From Microstegium vimineum (lineage: Eukaryota > Streptophyta > Magnoliopsida > Poales > Poaceae), in NCBI GenBank assembly GCA_022036555.1, contig CM039137.1, forward strand, positions 6,078,319 to 6,142,318: a stretch of DNA of 64,000 bases. The letters run 5' to 3'. How positions within the stretch are numbered: position 1 is the first letter of the stretch; each line of letters starts with the position of its first letter. The notes under the pieces are model-generated. The model was not told where the DNA came from and made no database searches. It saw nothing but the letters and a program-made list of their open reading frames with translations. The position numbers and the translations under genes are program-made. Shown here one piece after another: positions 44,683 to 57,000 of this stretch.

Positions 44683-47485
44683 TTACAACAAAGATTGAAT
44701 AGCTGATATCGCACACAGGCGAATTTGCTCTATTTCTTCCATCTCCTTGGCATCATCATCGGTGGATCCCTCTATTGGCTTGATCTTTTTCTTCATCCGG
44801 AGGGTTTGACGTGCATCGGCATCTCTTTATTGTTGTAAAGCTTGGATGGCACTTGGAAGTTCAGTCTTCTATTGATTGGCTGCGATCAAGGCTTCGTCAA
44901 CCTATTTCAGCTCTGCTAGTAGTTGTTCCTTCCTTACCGATAGATGGGCAATGTCTTTGTCAAGCTCCGCGCCAGAAGCTTCTAAGTGACCTATGTTCTT
45001 GTGTTTTTCATCGGCAGATTGCTTGAATTGAAGCATTTTCTCTTTGAGTTCTGACTGAACAGTCCTATCGGCAATACGGCAAGAGAGCCTTTGGTACTGA
45101 AGTTGTTTACTCTCAAGGAACGCTGCCTGGAAGAGTGTTTCTTCTATATCGGCAGATAGATGGCCTTGAATGTCTTTGAAAGCTATCTTTACTGCAGTGG
45201 AGTCTTGGACAAGATGAGATGTGCCTTGTTGCAGTAAAGATAGCAATGCTTCGAGCTTGAGTTTAACTTCTGCCGATAGAGCTAGAGCAGAGCTTTCTTC
45301 GTCTTCGTCTTCGTCTTCATCGGGAAGGTTGACGACGAAGGAGAACAAGCTATTCGTTGGAGCGGAGCCTTCTTCGTCTTCGTCTTCGTTTTCATTGGGA
45401 AGATTGACGGCGAAGGAAAATAAACTGTCAGGAGAGTCTTGGGCCTGAAAAGAAGGAAATTAGAGTATGCCGATCACAAGTTTATGTTATGAGTTTTATG
45501 ACGGTCCGCTTACCATCTTGAAGCGGATTTCTTTCCTGGGACTTGGGAAGGCAGCTGGCGTAGTATCGTCTTGAAGATCGGCAGCGGTTGCCGATGAACT
45601 TGCCTCCGTGGGAGGAGCGGTTGGTGCTGGTGGAGCTGTTGCTGGTGCTGCTTCTGCTGTGGCGGTTGACCTTTGCGGCGGTGATGCTGTCCTCTGATCA
45701 GGAATTTCATCGGGTGTAGGTGCTGGTACCGATGCCGATGTTGTCTCCGCTGCTGTAGTTGGTTCCGGCGGAGTTGGAATCGTTGCCTGGTCGGGAGTTT
45801 CGTCCATCGGCTGCTCAGGAATGGACGCCGACAGTGGTTCTGTTGTTGGTGCATCAATAGTTGGTGATGCAACTGGAGTTGGTGGTGATGGAATGGCTAG
45901 CCTCAGACGTCTCTTCTTCCTCGGAGCAGCGGTTGGTGAGCCGGCACGTTTCGGCTGCGAGACTTGGGGGGGCATCGGCAGTATGAGTTGGGGAAGTTTG
46001 TACATTCAGAGCAGCTGCCGATGACCTCATTGATTGTAAAATATTTGGTGCAAGTTAAGTGAAGTAAATGTTGCCGATGAGAGTTTGTAATCGGTATGAG
46101 TAGAATAAAAACTTACTGCAAAAGCTCGCGTCAAGATGGCAGCAGCAGACGATGGAGTAGTGACGGTCTTTGCAGGTGTTGGCTTAGGCTTGAGGGTAAC
46201 TTTAGGTACCCTTTGAGGTGTGAAGGCAGCCAATGTAGGAGCGTTGTTGCCGATGATTGATGTGGGGCTCATTATTCGAAGGTTGAAGTGCTTGCCGCTC
46301 TTGCTCATTCAAGGGATTGGATCATCAACCTGTTAAGAAGAGGTCAGATACCGATAGTAGAAAATAATGAGAAATGCATTAGAGTTAAGAACTTACTGCA
46401 TCATCGGGAATGATGTGATCGGCGTCGATCAAATGCCGATAGTAGTGCGACGATTTGGCGAACAGTTGGCCTCTCCATTCTTTCCACCAAGATTTGTATA
46501 ACTCTGTCATAAAAGATGTTGGTGCCCAGGCGGATAGGTCGATGTTTGATGTATCGGCATGGGGAGAAATGTTGACAATCCTGTTCCAATCCATGGCACT
46601 GGAGATAATTTCTCTTGGCTTTATTACATTAGCGAAGCTAAGTTTGATCGGTAATTGGCCAAATGCTAGCTACCTTGCCGCTGCCGATGGATAATAGAAC
46701 TCATAAGATGGAGGAGAGTTCTTCCCGATTCCAAAGATGTTGACCGGGATAGCTCTGGGAAAAATGTTGGCCTTCATGATTGTTTCATTCTGTGGCACAT
46801 TCCAATCGGTAAGATTGAATAACAGTGGGAATCGGTTGTTCTCATCAACATAAGGCCACCAAAGCCATTCTGCGACAGGGATTCCATTGTAAAGCTTTTG
46901 AAAGAACCTACCAAATTGATCGGCATTGGCATCGGTTCCTGGTAGCACTATGATAGCCTCCCCAAAATTGAGTGGGGGACGAGTTGCCGATTTATCATCA
47001 TCAAATACATAATCCTCCGATATATCCCTTGGGAATTGCTGACTGAATAAGTAAAATTAGAGGACCTTGTACATGTGTGCGTTCAACCACATATTTACAA
47101 ACCACCAAGGACCTCCAAGGTTGCCGATGGACTCACCTAGCAATAACTTCCTGGATACTTGGTGCAGGAGGTGGTATACCGATCCAAGGAGGTATCGGCC
47201 GAGAGGAAGTTTTGCTCCATCGGCTAGAAGTTCTGCTGCGGGAAGGTACATGGTGGTAGGTCCAACTGTTTTGCCACAGAAGATAAACTTTTCTAAACAC
47301 ATGTTCAAGAAGGTGGCATGCTCCCTCTGACCTACCGATCCAGTCTTCTGGTTCTCTCGGATGTATCCGGTCCAACCGCCGATATTGCGTGTGTTCACTT
47401 TGTACTTGGCTTTCCTACCGAAAAGGTTGGAGGGATCGGCAGAAGAAACATCAAGGCCGGTAAGCATATGCACATCAGCAAAAAA
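44683..47485 (-). pseudogene. Antisense plant-mobile-domain (PMD) gene of Tat-1, N-terminally truncated
   Basis: Antisense to the element's pol. Exons recovered by comparison with the Tat-2 copy: 47485-46397, 46329-46117, about 46025-45501, and about 45446-44683. The first exon holds the PMD (aminotransferase-like) fold: ADVHMLTGLDVSSAD, YLPAAELLADG, GGPWWFVNMWLNAHMYK, GRFFQKLYNGIP. Later exons give a basic Pro/Thr-rich region (RKKRRLRLAIPSPPTP) and an acidic, coiled-coil C-terminus (VRKEQLLAELK) with a tandem duplicated LFSF.VNLP segment. In-frame stops at 47055-47057, near 46670 and near 46309, a frameshift in the C-run near 45975, and three stops after 44902 show decay. The first ~115 codons are lost at the junction. 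PMD proteins in plants act in silencing and meristem maintenance; the function of element-borne copies is unknown. Confidence 0.75.
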
Positions 47486-47486
47486 T

Positions 47487-50400
47487 TCCTTCATCATCTA
47501 TCCGAAAACCCGAAGCCTTATTATCCTTAATAAGCTCAACTATCTCTTGGATTCTCTCATCATCTTTCTGACCATCCCTGATTTCCTTGCTCAGTGTGGG
47601 CTCCACACTCATAGAAACACCTTGTGAATTTGTAATAAAGCTAAGATTAAGATGAGCTAACTCTGTTACTAACTCTGGTGGAAATTCCCTTACTTCTAAC
47701 ATATTCACCTGAAACTTCCTGCTAAGAGCATCAGCTACTACATTAGCCTTTCCAGGATGATAATGAATTTCCAACTCATAATCCTTAATCAACTCAAGCC
47801 ATCTTCTCTGCCTCAAGTTCAAATCATTCTGAGTGAAAATGTATTTAAGGCTCTTATGATCAGTATAAATGTCACACTTGTGACCAAAGATATAATGTCT
47901 CCAGATCTTCAATGAGTGCACCACTGCTGCAAGTTCCAAGTCATGAGTAGGGTAGTTAACTTCATGCTTCTTCAACTGTCGTGAAGCATAAGCTATAACT
48001 TTCCCTTCCTGCATCAACACACAACCCAAACCTTGTCGAGATGCATCACAATAGATGGAGAAACTCTTGGACACATTAGGTAGGGTCAAGACCGGTGCGG
48101 TAGTCAGCCTCTTTTTCAATTCCTCAAAACTAGCTTGACATTGATCAGTCCACTTGAATGCTCTTCCCTTTTCTAATAGAACTGTCATAGGCTTGGCGAT
48201 ACTAGAGAAACCTTCAATGAACCTTCTATAGTAACCTATCATTCCCAAGAAACTTCTGATCTCACTAACTGTCTGAGGTGGTAACCATTTGAGCACATCC
48301 GACACATTCTTCTGGCTGATAGCTACTCCACCATTAGAGATGACATGGCCAAGGAAAGACACTTCCTTCAACCAGAATTCACACTTGCTCAGCTTAGCAT
48401 AGAGCTGATGTTCCTTCAACTTCTGCAATACTAACCTCAGATGTTCCTCATGTTCCTCCTCATTCTTGGAGTAAATCAGAATGTCATCAATGAAAACCAC
48501 AACAAAATTATCCAGATATTCCATGAATACTTTATTCATCATGTACATAAAGTAAGCTGGTGCATTGGTCAACCCAAAATACATAACTGTGTACTCATAA
48601 AGTCCATATCTAGTTGTAAAGGTAGTATTTGGAATATCACTAGGTCTGATTCTCAACTGATGATAACCTGATCTCAAATCTATCTTGGAGAACACACAAG
48701 CTCCTTTCAGTTGGTCAAAAAGGTCATCAATTCTAGGTAGAGGGTAGTTTTTTAATGGTGACCTCATTAAGTGACCTATAATCCACACACATCCTCTATG
48801 TACCATCTTTCTTTTCTACAAAGATCACTGGGGCTCCCCAAGGTGATGAACTAGGATGAATATACCCTTTAGATTGAAGTTCTCTAAGCTGGGTCTTTAA
48901 TTCTTCTAGTTCATTAACAGCCATTCTATACGGTCTTTTTGAAATAGGTGCAGTACTAGGTAATAAATCAATAAGAAACTCTATGTCACGTTGAGGTGGC
49001 ATACCTGGCAAATCATCGGGGAAAACATTCGGAAACTCATTCACAACTCTGATATCCTCAACTGCTCCCAGACTAATATGATTCACTGAACCCTGACCAT
49101 TTGGAGTCATAGCCACTACCACTTCCAATCTATCCCCATTGGGTGCGGTGAGAAAAATAGTCTTGGTTGCACACTGTATCACTCCTTCAAACTTTGCTAA
49201 CCATCTCATTCCCAAAATCAGATCCAATCCCTCAGAATGAATGACAATGGGATTAACTGGAAAATCTACCCTCGTTATTTTAATGGTTAAACCAAGACAC
49301 ACTATATTGGTGTTCATCTTTCCCCTAGGTGACTTGACTATGAGGTAGTTATCCATCATGCTAGTACTTATGTTGTTCCTTTCTACAAAGTTCTTACTTA
49401 TGAATGTATGAGATGCTCCAGTATCGAATAAAACAGAAGCAGGGTAGGAGTTGATGGGGAACATACCATCACAACATTAGCAGCTATCTCAGCAGTCTCC
49501 ACCTTGACGTGGTTCACTCTAGCATTCTGGGCCTCTGAACATGTCCCTGGTTAGAGTTGCGTGCCTGGGGTGGGGGACCATTCAACACCTGCTTCTTGGG
49601 GCAAGCATTGTCATAGTGTCCCAGTGCTCCACACTCGAAGCAAGCATTGCTGGAGTTGGCATTAGGGGCACTGTTCTTCACCTAGGTGTTGGTAGAAGCT
49701 TGGGGACGGGGGTTCTGGTAACCAGAGCACTGCACCTGGGTGTTGGAGCGTTGTCCCTAACTCTAACTTCTAGACTGGTATGCTGGACGAGGTGGAGGTC
49801 CCTGCTGATTGTTGAAGAGGGGGCGATTGTTGTACTGCTGCGGAGGAAAGTTGGTCTTCCTCTTCTTATCCTCCATCTTACAGCGTCTCCTTTCCAAAGC
49901 AAGCGCCCTGTCCACCAGCTCCTGGAAGCTGTCATACTTGGTATTGGTCAGCATGTACTGCAGGCCATCATTGAGTCCTTCCAAGAAGAGCTCCTGCTTG
50001 TCGGTGTCGTTTTCCACATCCCTAAGTGCGTAGCGTGACAACTGGGTGAACTTGTCACGATACTCACAAACAAACATGGAGCCATGTTTGAGTGACAAGA
50101 ACTCCTTCCTCTTCATGCGAACAAGACCAGTAGGCACGTGGTACGCCTAGAAGGCCTCCTTGAACTGATCCCAAGTGATAGCATCAGGGTCATCTTGGTT
50201 GAGGCGGTAAGTGTCCCACCAATCCTGTGTGGATCCCTGAAGCTGTCCAGATCCATACATGACCTTCTCCCTATCGTTGCACTAGGCGATGAGGAGTTGC
50301 TTCTCCACCGCTTTCAGCCAATCATTGGCCTGCAGTGGATCAGTGCAGTTGGAGAAGAAAGGGGGTCGTCCCTTCATGAACTCCCCATGTGTGTCCCTTA

Positions 50401-51230
50401 GAGGGGCGTTGCTGAAGTTCCCACCACTGTTCTGGTTGTTATGCATGTTGTTCATGATTTGAGCCATGCCCTGCATGAGTTGCGTCTGCATGACCATGAG
50501 CTGCTCCACTATCCCAGGGATTGGGGGTGGAGGTGGTGGTGGTGTTCCATTGCCACCGTTGTTATTGTTTTTATTGTTCTTGTTGCTATCATTGTTGTCA
50601 ACAACAGGCTGTCCAGCGGCACCTCTCCTAGTAGTACGCATTTGTTGTATAAACCACAATGTATAAATACATGTATCCCGAAATATAGCATCTGCTCAGT
50701 GATAGAATATAGCAAGTATACATCTTTGTCTCATTATAAGGTAACAACTGACAAAAGTAACTCATACTAATAAACCAGGTGATATAAGAAACAGCTGCAT
50801 CATCCTCTTAAACAAAAACAGATATGGTGTGACTGATATGGAAAAAGGATAACTGATATGAGACATGATAATGCACACTGAGAGAGATCATAAACCCCAA
50901 ACTAGCTATTCATTAAATAAATTTTAACTTGTTCAAACGAAGTTGTGGACATCACCCCACAGTCATCGCTGCAAACATTACAAAGAACGAATCACACAAG
51001 ACCATAATAATAGTTCAACTCATCACTCAACTCAAGCAAACCAAACCTAAGACAAGACTCACCGCTGACTCACAAGCTAAGCATCGAGCTAACGTGCTAA
51101 AACGGGAAACTGACTGATAACTCTGGAACTGGACTCCTAATCCATCCTAGTGCGACCACTGGTAGCACCGTAGCGAGGGTCTTCACGAGCTGGAGAGATA
51201 GCAGGCCACTGAGGAGATATGGGCGCCTGG
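47487..51230 (-). pseudogene. Gypsy-2: truncated Ty3/gypsy gag-pol
   Basis: Read on minus. Gag covers about 50660-49540 with an Asn-rich start, a Pro run, SMFVCEYRDKFTQLSRYA and a CCHC knuckle CFECGALGHYDNACPKK. Protease has FDTGASHTFIS. RT (about 48850-48100) has FSKIDLRSGYHQLRI and FIDDILIYSKNEEE. RNase H ends YHPGKANVVADALSRK. The frame breaks off just after RNase H (RIDDEGI), so integrase, any chromodomain and the 3' LTR are missing. TAG codons at about 50284 and 50149 and a frameshift near 48800 also disable it. It is probably a chromovirus-type (Tekay/Del-like) element. Its 5' part continues at 61014-61195 beyond the copia insertion. Confidence 0.85.
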
Positions 51231-52943
51231 TGAAAGGTCCTAAGTGATGGCTAGAGGGGGGTGAATAGCCTAATTTCAAAACTAAAACAAACTCAACAAC
51301 ACGTTAGATACTAATGAGGCGAAGCTTGACTTGCACTAGCCTACTAGGGGATGCAAAGCTACCTAACCACAATTTCTATCCTAATAAGTCTAGAATCACA
51401 CAATGCCTACTCAATTCTAGTAGCCCTCTAGGCACAACCTAATATACTAAGACAAGTATGAGAAAGGTAATGCAAAGATGGGAAAGGTGATTATACCGTC
51501 GTGGAGAGAAGTGGATGAACCAATCAAGTGATCACCAAGAAAACCAATCAATCACAATAGAGACAACAAGGTTGACACTTGATTTTCTTCCGAGGTTCAC
51601 TAGTTTGCCAACTAGCTAGTCCCCGTTGTGGCAAGACACTCACTTGGAGGTTCACGCGCTAATTGGCCTCACACACCAAACCCGTCACCAGGTGACGCAC
51701 AACCAACACAAGATGAGGCTATTGAAACGCCACGAGCAATCCACTAGAGTTGCCAATAGCGATCTCCCGCGGGGAAGGCACAAAAACCCCTCACAATCAC
51801 CTTGTAGTCGACGAAGCACAATCACCAAGCTTCTCGATCTACCACCGCTGCTCCAAACCGTCTAGGTGATGGCAATCACCAAGAGCAACAAGAAATCCGT
51901 AGCGAGAACGCCTCCCAAGTGCCACTAGATGCAAGCTATATGCGAGATGCATCTGGATCACTCAATCTCTATTGGGTTTTCACTAATCAAGCATGGAGAT
52001 GAGTGGGAGGGAGTTTGCTCAGCTCAAAGGAGTCTCAAGGTGTTCAAATGTGCGAGTGAGAAACCCTAGAGCCGGCAACCAAATATTTATAGACTCCCTC
52101 AAAGTCTTCAAACCGTTGCCCTGTTAAGTTGGCGACGGACGCTCGAAACGGGGGCGACGGACGCTCCGTCGCCAGTGTCTGACGCTCTGTCAGAAATAGC
52201 CGTTGGGCTGCTGCGTGGGCGACGGACGCTCCGTGCCAGCGTCCGACGTTCTGACCTCCAGCGTTCGACGCATGTCTTCGCTTCACTCGTTTGCAGATCC
52301 CACTGGAAGCCCGACGGACGCTCCACCTGCGTCCGACGGACATCGTCCGACGCCTTTGGGAAAAAATCCTCCTGCTTCTCTGAGACCGACGGACGCACTG
52401 AGTCAAAGACATCAACGTCCGACGCCATCATCCGATGTGTCGGACAGCATCCGATGCCCTTAGCTGCAGCGTCCGATGCCCTTTTTCTTCTCTGATTCTT
52501 CCACCTTTGCTCTAAGTTGCCAAGCACTGAGTTTCCAATTTGATGAGCTTGTCTTGGCATGTTTCACTTGTCAATAAGCATGGTGTATGTCACTAGGTCC
52601 TAAATGCACTTGCAATAGAGATAACACCTAGTGGCACTTGACAAACCGCAATCGCTTTTGAATTTCCCCTCTTAATAGTACGGTTGTCTATCCTAAATGT
52701 GATCACACCCACTTGGTGTCTTAATCACCAAAAGAAAATCCCTAGCAAATACCTTTGCCTTGTTTAGCTTAGGGTCTTTCCACTTTCCTTCTTCTCCAAG
52801 TGTGAGCTTTTAGGTCTCCACCACCTTTGCTTGCTCCATCACTTGTCATCATCTTCAATGAGTGTACTAGACCTACTCAAACACTTAGAGCTAGGTTAGT
52901 ACCTTAGGTTTCATCAATTATCCAAAACACTCGAGATCTCTCA
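51231..52943 (-). repeat. 3' LTR of the SIRE-like element
   Basis: TG...CA ended (TGAGAGATCTCGAG to GACCTTTCA on minus). The CpG-rich block 52129-52475 shows more C-to-T decay than the same block of the other LTR. Confidence 0.93.
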
Positions 52944-52958
52944 ATCTCCCCCTTTTTG
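52944..52958 (-). promoter_or_regulatory. Polypurine tract of the SIRE-like element
   Basis: CAAAAAGGGGGAGAT on minus, directly before the 3' LTR; primer for plus-strand DNA synthesis. Confidence 0.85.
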
Positions 52959-54076
52959 GTAATTGATGACAACCCGATATAAATGATAGGAAATATGATT
53001 TTGAATTCTCACAAGGTTTGAAAGTGTTTCACTCCCCCTACATGTGTGCACTTCTTATGATTATGAGTCAAAGCTTTGCACATATGCTTAGATAGATCTT
53101 TTGGGAGGGGTAAACTACTTGCAAACTAAGACATGATGCTAAGGTATAAGAAATGGACCTTTGAAGCGTGATACCAATCGAAGTGCGCCAATTATACCTT
53201 CCTTAGCAACATGGTTAGCTCGATACCAATTGAAAGACATGAATGTATCTAAGGTTCTAGCTAACACCTATACATGCTAGTGATCAATTCAGCAATCAAG
53301 ATTATACTAGGCATGTACCACACAAGCAAGTCATATTGAATTAAAGTACAATGCAAGCAAGCATATGTGTGAATGCACATCCAAATGCAACAATTTTTTC
53401 ATAGGCTTGCTCCCCCCTATTTGTGTGCTCAATTTATAATTTTTCAATTCTTCAAAATCCTTATTTCTCCCCTTTACCGAAGATATCATTTTATCACATT
53501 TTCTCCCCCTTTGTCACACATTACCACAAAGTAAACCTTGTAGTAACATGTATCACATGAGGATACTTAGGAAAGTTTTATTGATCAAGTCAATTTAGAA
53601 AGAGAGTGGGGTGAATAATCTTTTGTAGTTCAATCTAGATTACTTGTCCATATACTTAACACGGTTTACTCCATGGACAAGCTTCTTCACACATCTTGCA
53701 ATGGTTATCTTGACCATGTTGGTTAAGCACAAGAATAAGCATTCTAGATTAATCATATGAGGTTGCAAGCTTATCAACATGTCATATGCCACCACTAGAT
53801 CAAAGAACTCATAGAAGCTATAGTGGTACCATATGTCTATAGAAAACTTTTGTTTTTCATGAATGAGCCTAATTTACCAAGGGATGATGCCTATATGCTC
53901 TACACAAGTCTAGCAAAGGATGAATGCATATGTCAATCAATTGTACCTTGCTATCTTGGAGTAGACGCATGTCATAAGTGGGGTGCATCAACTCATGTTG
54001 GAGAAATCCAAGATATTCAACTCATTCCTCAACTTGCAAAACCTCTTCTCATCAAGTGGCTTGGTGAAAATGTCGG
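52959..54076. other. Region between RNase H and 3' LTR of the SIRE-like element
   Basis: In SIRE-type elements an envelope-like frame may lie here. No long minus-strand frame is seen, so either it was never present or it has decayed. Confidence 0.5.
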
Positions 54077-57000
54077 CTAGTTGATCATCGGTGCCCACAT
54101 TGTCAATGAAAATGTACCCTTTTGTTGATTATCTCTTATGAAATGGTGTCTCACATCTATGTGCTTGGTTCTAGAGTGTTGGATGGGATTGCTTGTAAGC
54201 TTCACCGCACTTTCATTGTCACATAGAAAGGGAACCTTCTTGAACTTGATTCCATAATCATTCAAGGTGGCCTTCATCCATAATAGTTGTGCACAACAAC
54301 TCCCCGCACTAATATATTCGGCTTCGGCGGTAGAGAGTGCCACACTATTTTGCTTCTTGGATGACCATGAGACTAGTGATCTTCCTAATAGTTGAAAAGT
54401 TCCACTAGTGCTCTTCCTATCAACCTTGCATCCCGCATAATCGGAGTCCGAATATCCAACTAGTTCAAACCTTGACCCCTTGGGAACCCATAGTCCAACA
54501 TCTTGTGTATGCTTTAGATATCTCAATATTCTCTTTGTGGCCTTCACATGACTCTCTCTAGGAGATGCTTGAAATCTTGCACACATGCATACACTAAACA
54601 TGACATCCGGTCTTGAAGCGATCACATAGAGTAAACTTCCAATCATTGACCGATAGAGTGTTTGATCCACCATCATGCCACTTGTATCATTATCCAAGTG
54701 TCCATTAGTCCCCATGGGAGTACTAATGCCTTTATCCTCTTCTAATCCAAACTTCTTCATCATGTCCTTGATGTACTTGCCTTGACTCACAAATGTGCCA
54801 TTCTTCATTTGCTTGATTTGAAGTCCAAGAAAGTAACTAAGTTCACCAATCATGGACATCTCAAATTTATTTGCCATCATTTCACCAAACTCTTCACAAA
54901 ATTATTGATTTGTAGATCCAAAGATAATGTCATCCACATAGATTTGCAAGACAAACAAATCACTTCCAATCTTCTTTGTGAATAGGGTGGTGTCAACCAA
55001 TCCAATCTTGAATCCCTTAGAGAGGAGAAAGCTTCTCAACCTCTCATACCATGCTCTAGGTGCTTGCTTCAACCCATAAAGAGCCTTCTCGATATTGAAT
55101 ACATGGTTGGGCTTCTTTGTATCTTCAAATCCGGGTGGTTGCTCAACATATACCTGCTCATTGATATACCCATTCAATAATGCACTCTTGACATCCATTT
55201 GGTATAATTTGATGTTATGTGCACAAGCATAGGCTAATAGAATCCTTATTGCCTCTAATCTTGCCACCGGAGCATATGTTTCCCCAAAGTCAAGACCCTC
55301 TACTTGAGTGTACCCTTGTGCAACTAGTCTTGCTTTGTTTCTCACCACTATTCCATCTTGATCTTACTTGTTCTTGAATACCCATTTGGTTCCAATGACA
55401 TTGTGATTTCTTGGTCTATCAACTAGTTTCTAAACTTGATTTCTTATGAAGTTGTTAAGTTCTTCATGCATAGCATTTATCCAATCCACATCCTTCAAAG
55501 CTTCATCAATCTTGGTTGGCTCAAATGATGAGACAAAAGAGTAATGCTCACAAAATTAAGCCAATCTTGATCTTGTTTGAACACCACTTTGAATGCCTCT
55601 AATAACTTGATCTAGAGGATGGTCTCTTGCAATATTGGTAGGTTGGAGCACTTGCATGTGGGAATCTTGAGCATTCGGTTGAGATGATGATGGACTAGCC
55701 TCTTGTTGATCTTGAACTTGAGCTTCACTAGCATTTGCTTGATCTTGAGTTGGAGAACCACTATTTTCTTCTTGTAAGGGAATGGTCACTTGATCTTCAT
55801 CTTCATCTTGCACTTGTCTTGGTCTTATGTCACCAATATCCATATCTTTCATTGCATTGACCAATTTGTCACCTCTCACATCATCCAAGTTTTCTTGTTC
55901 ATCTTGAGAGCCTTGTGTTTCATCAAATTCCACATCATGCACTTCCTTAAGAATTCCACTCGACAAGTTCCAAACTCTATAAGCCTTGCTAGATGTAGAG
56001 TAACCAAGTAGAAATCCTTCATCACATTTCTTTTCAAACTTGTTTAGCTCGTGCCTTTCTTCAATATATAGCATTTGCACCCAAATACCCGAAAGTAAGC
56101 AATGTTTGGCTTTCTTCCATTCAATAGCTCATATGGAGTCTTCTCAAGCATTCCATGACAATAGAGACGGTTGCTAGAGTAGCAAGCCGTGTTGATAGCT
56201 TCGGCCCAAAAGGAATGACTAACATTGTACTCACTTAGCATTAATCTTGCCATATCAATCAAAGTTATATTCTTTCTTTCAACTATCCCATTGGATTGAG
56301 GAGTGTATTTTGGAGAGAATTGATGGTTGATCCCAAAGTCATCACAAAGTTCATCAACTCTTGTGTTCTTGAACTCACTCCCGTTGTCACTTCTAACTCT
56401 CTTGATAGTTATTTCAAATTCATTTTGGCACCTCTTGACAAATGACTTGAAGATATCAAATGTGTCACCCTTGTCACTCAAGAAGAATACCCATGTGTAT
56501 CTTGTGAAGTCATCAACTATCACAAATCCATACTTGTTTCCACCAATGCTTGCATATGTAGTTGGTCCAAAGAGTCCATGTGCAATAACTCAAATGTTTT
56601 GCTTGTACTCATGATGCTCTTCTTTGGATGAGTGTTGCCAACTTGCTTTCCGGCTTGACATGAACTACATAGCTTGTCCTTCTCAAATGAGACATCTTTC
56701 AAGCCTCTCACAAGATCATGCTTGACTAGTTTGTTCAATTGCTTCATGCCAACATGTCCAAGCCTTCTATGCCATAGCCAACCCATGCTAGATTTGGTGA
56801 TGAGACATGTTGAGAGTTGAGTCTCACTAGCATTGAAATCCACAAGATAAAGGTTCTCATACCGAAATCCCTTGAAGATCATGTTTGACCCATCCACACT
56901 TATGATTTCCACATCCTTCACTCCAAATATGCACTTGAAACCAAGATCACACAATTGTGCCACCGATAATAAGTTGAACTCAAGCCTTTCAACTAGAAGC

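Larger units (their letters stand above)
37464..47485 (+). mobile_element. Tat-1: decayed Ty3/gypsy (Tat-type) retrotransposon with antisense PMD gene
   Basis: Order on the plus strand: end of 5' LTR, gag, protease, RT, RNase H, second (archaeal-type) RNase H, integrase, and an antisense PMD gene. The pol order with an extra RNase H before integrase is the hallmark of the Tat lineage. The 3' end, including the 3' LTR, is missing: homology to the Tat-2 copy stops near 47480 and gypsy-2 sequence begins. Many stops and frameshifts show it cannot move by itself. The word ATCGGC/GCCGAT is very frequent throughout. Confidence 0.88.

Noticed and set aside
52129..52480. Repeated CGTCCGACG words considered as a CRISPR-like or satellite array
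   Set aside because: Spacing is irregular, the host is a plant, and both LTRs carry it; part of the copia LTR.
53823..54080. Plus-strand 85-codon frame in the SIRE-like element
   Set aside because: Antisense to the element, no domain, lies in the non-coding 3' region.
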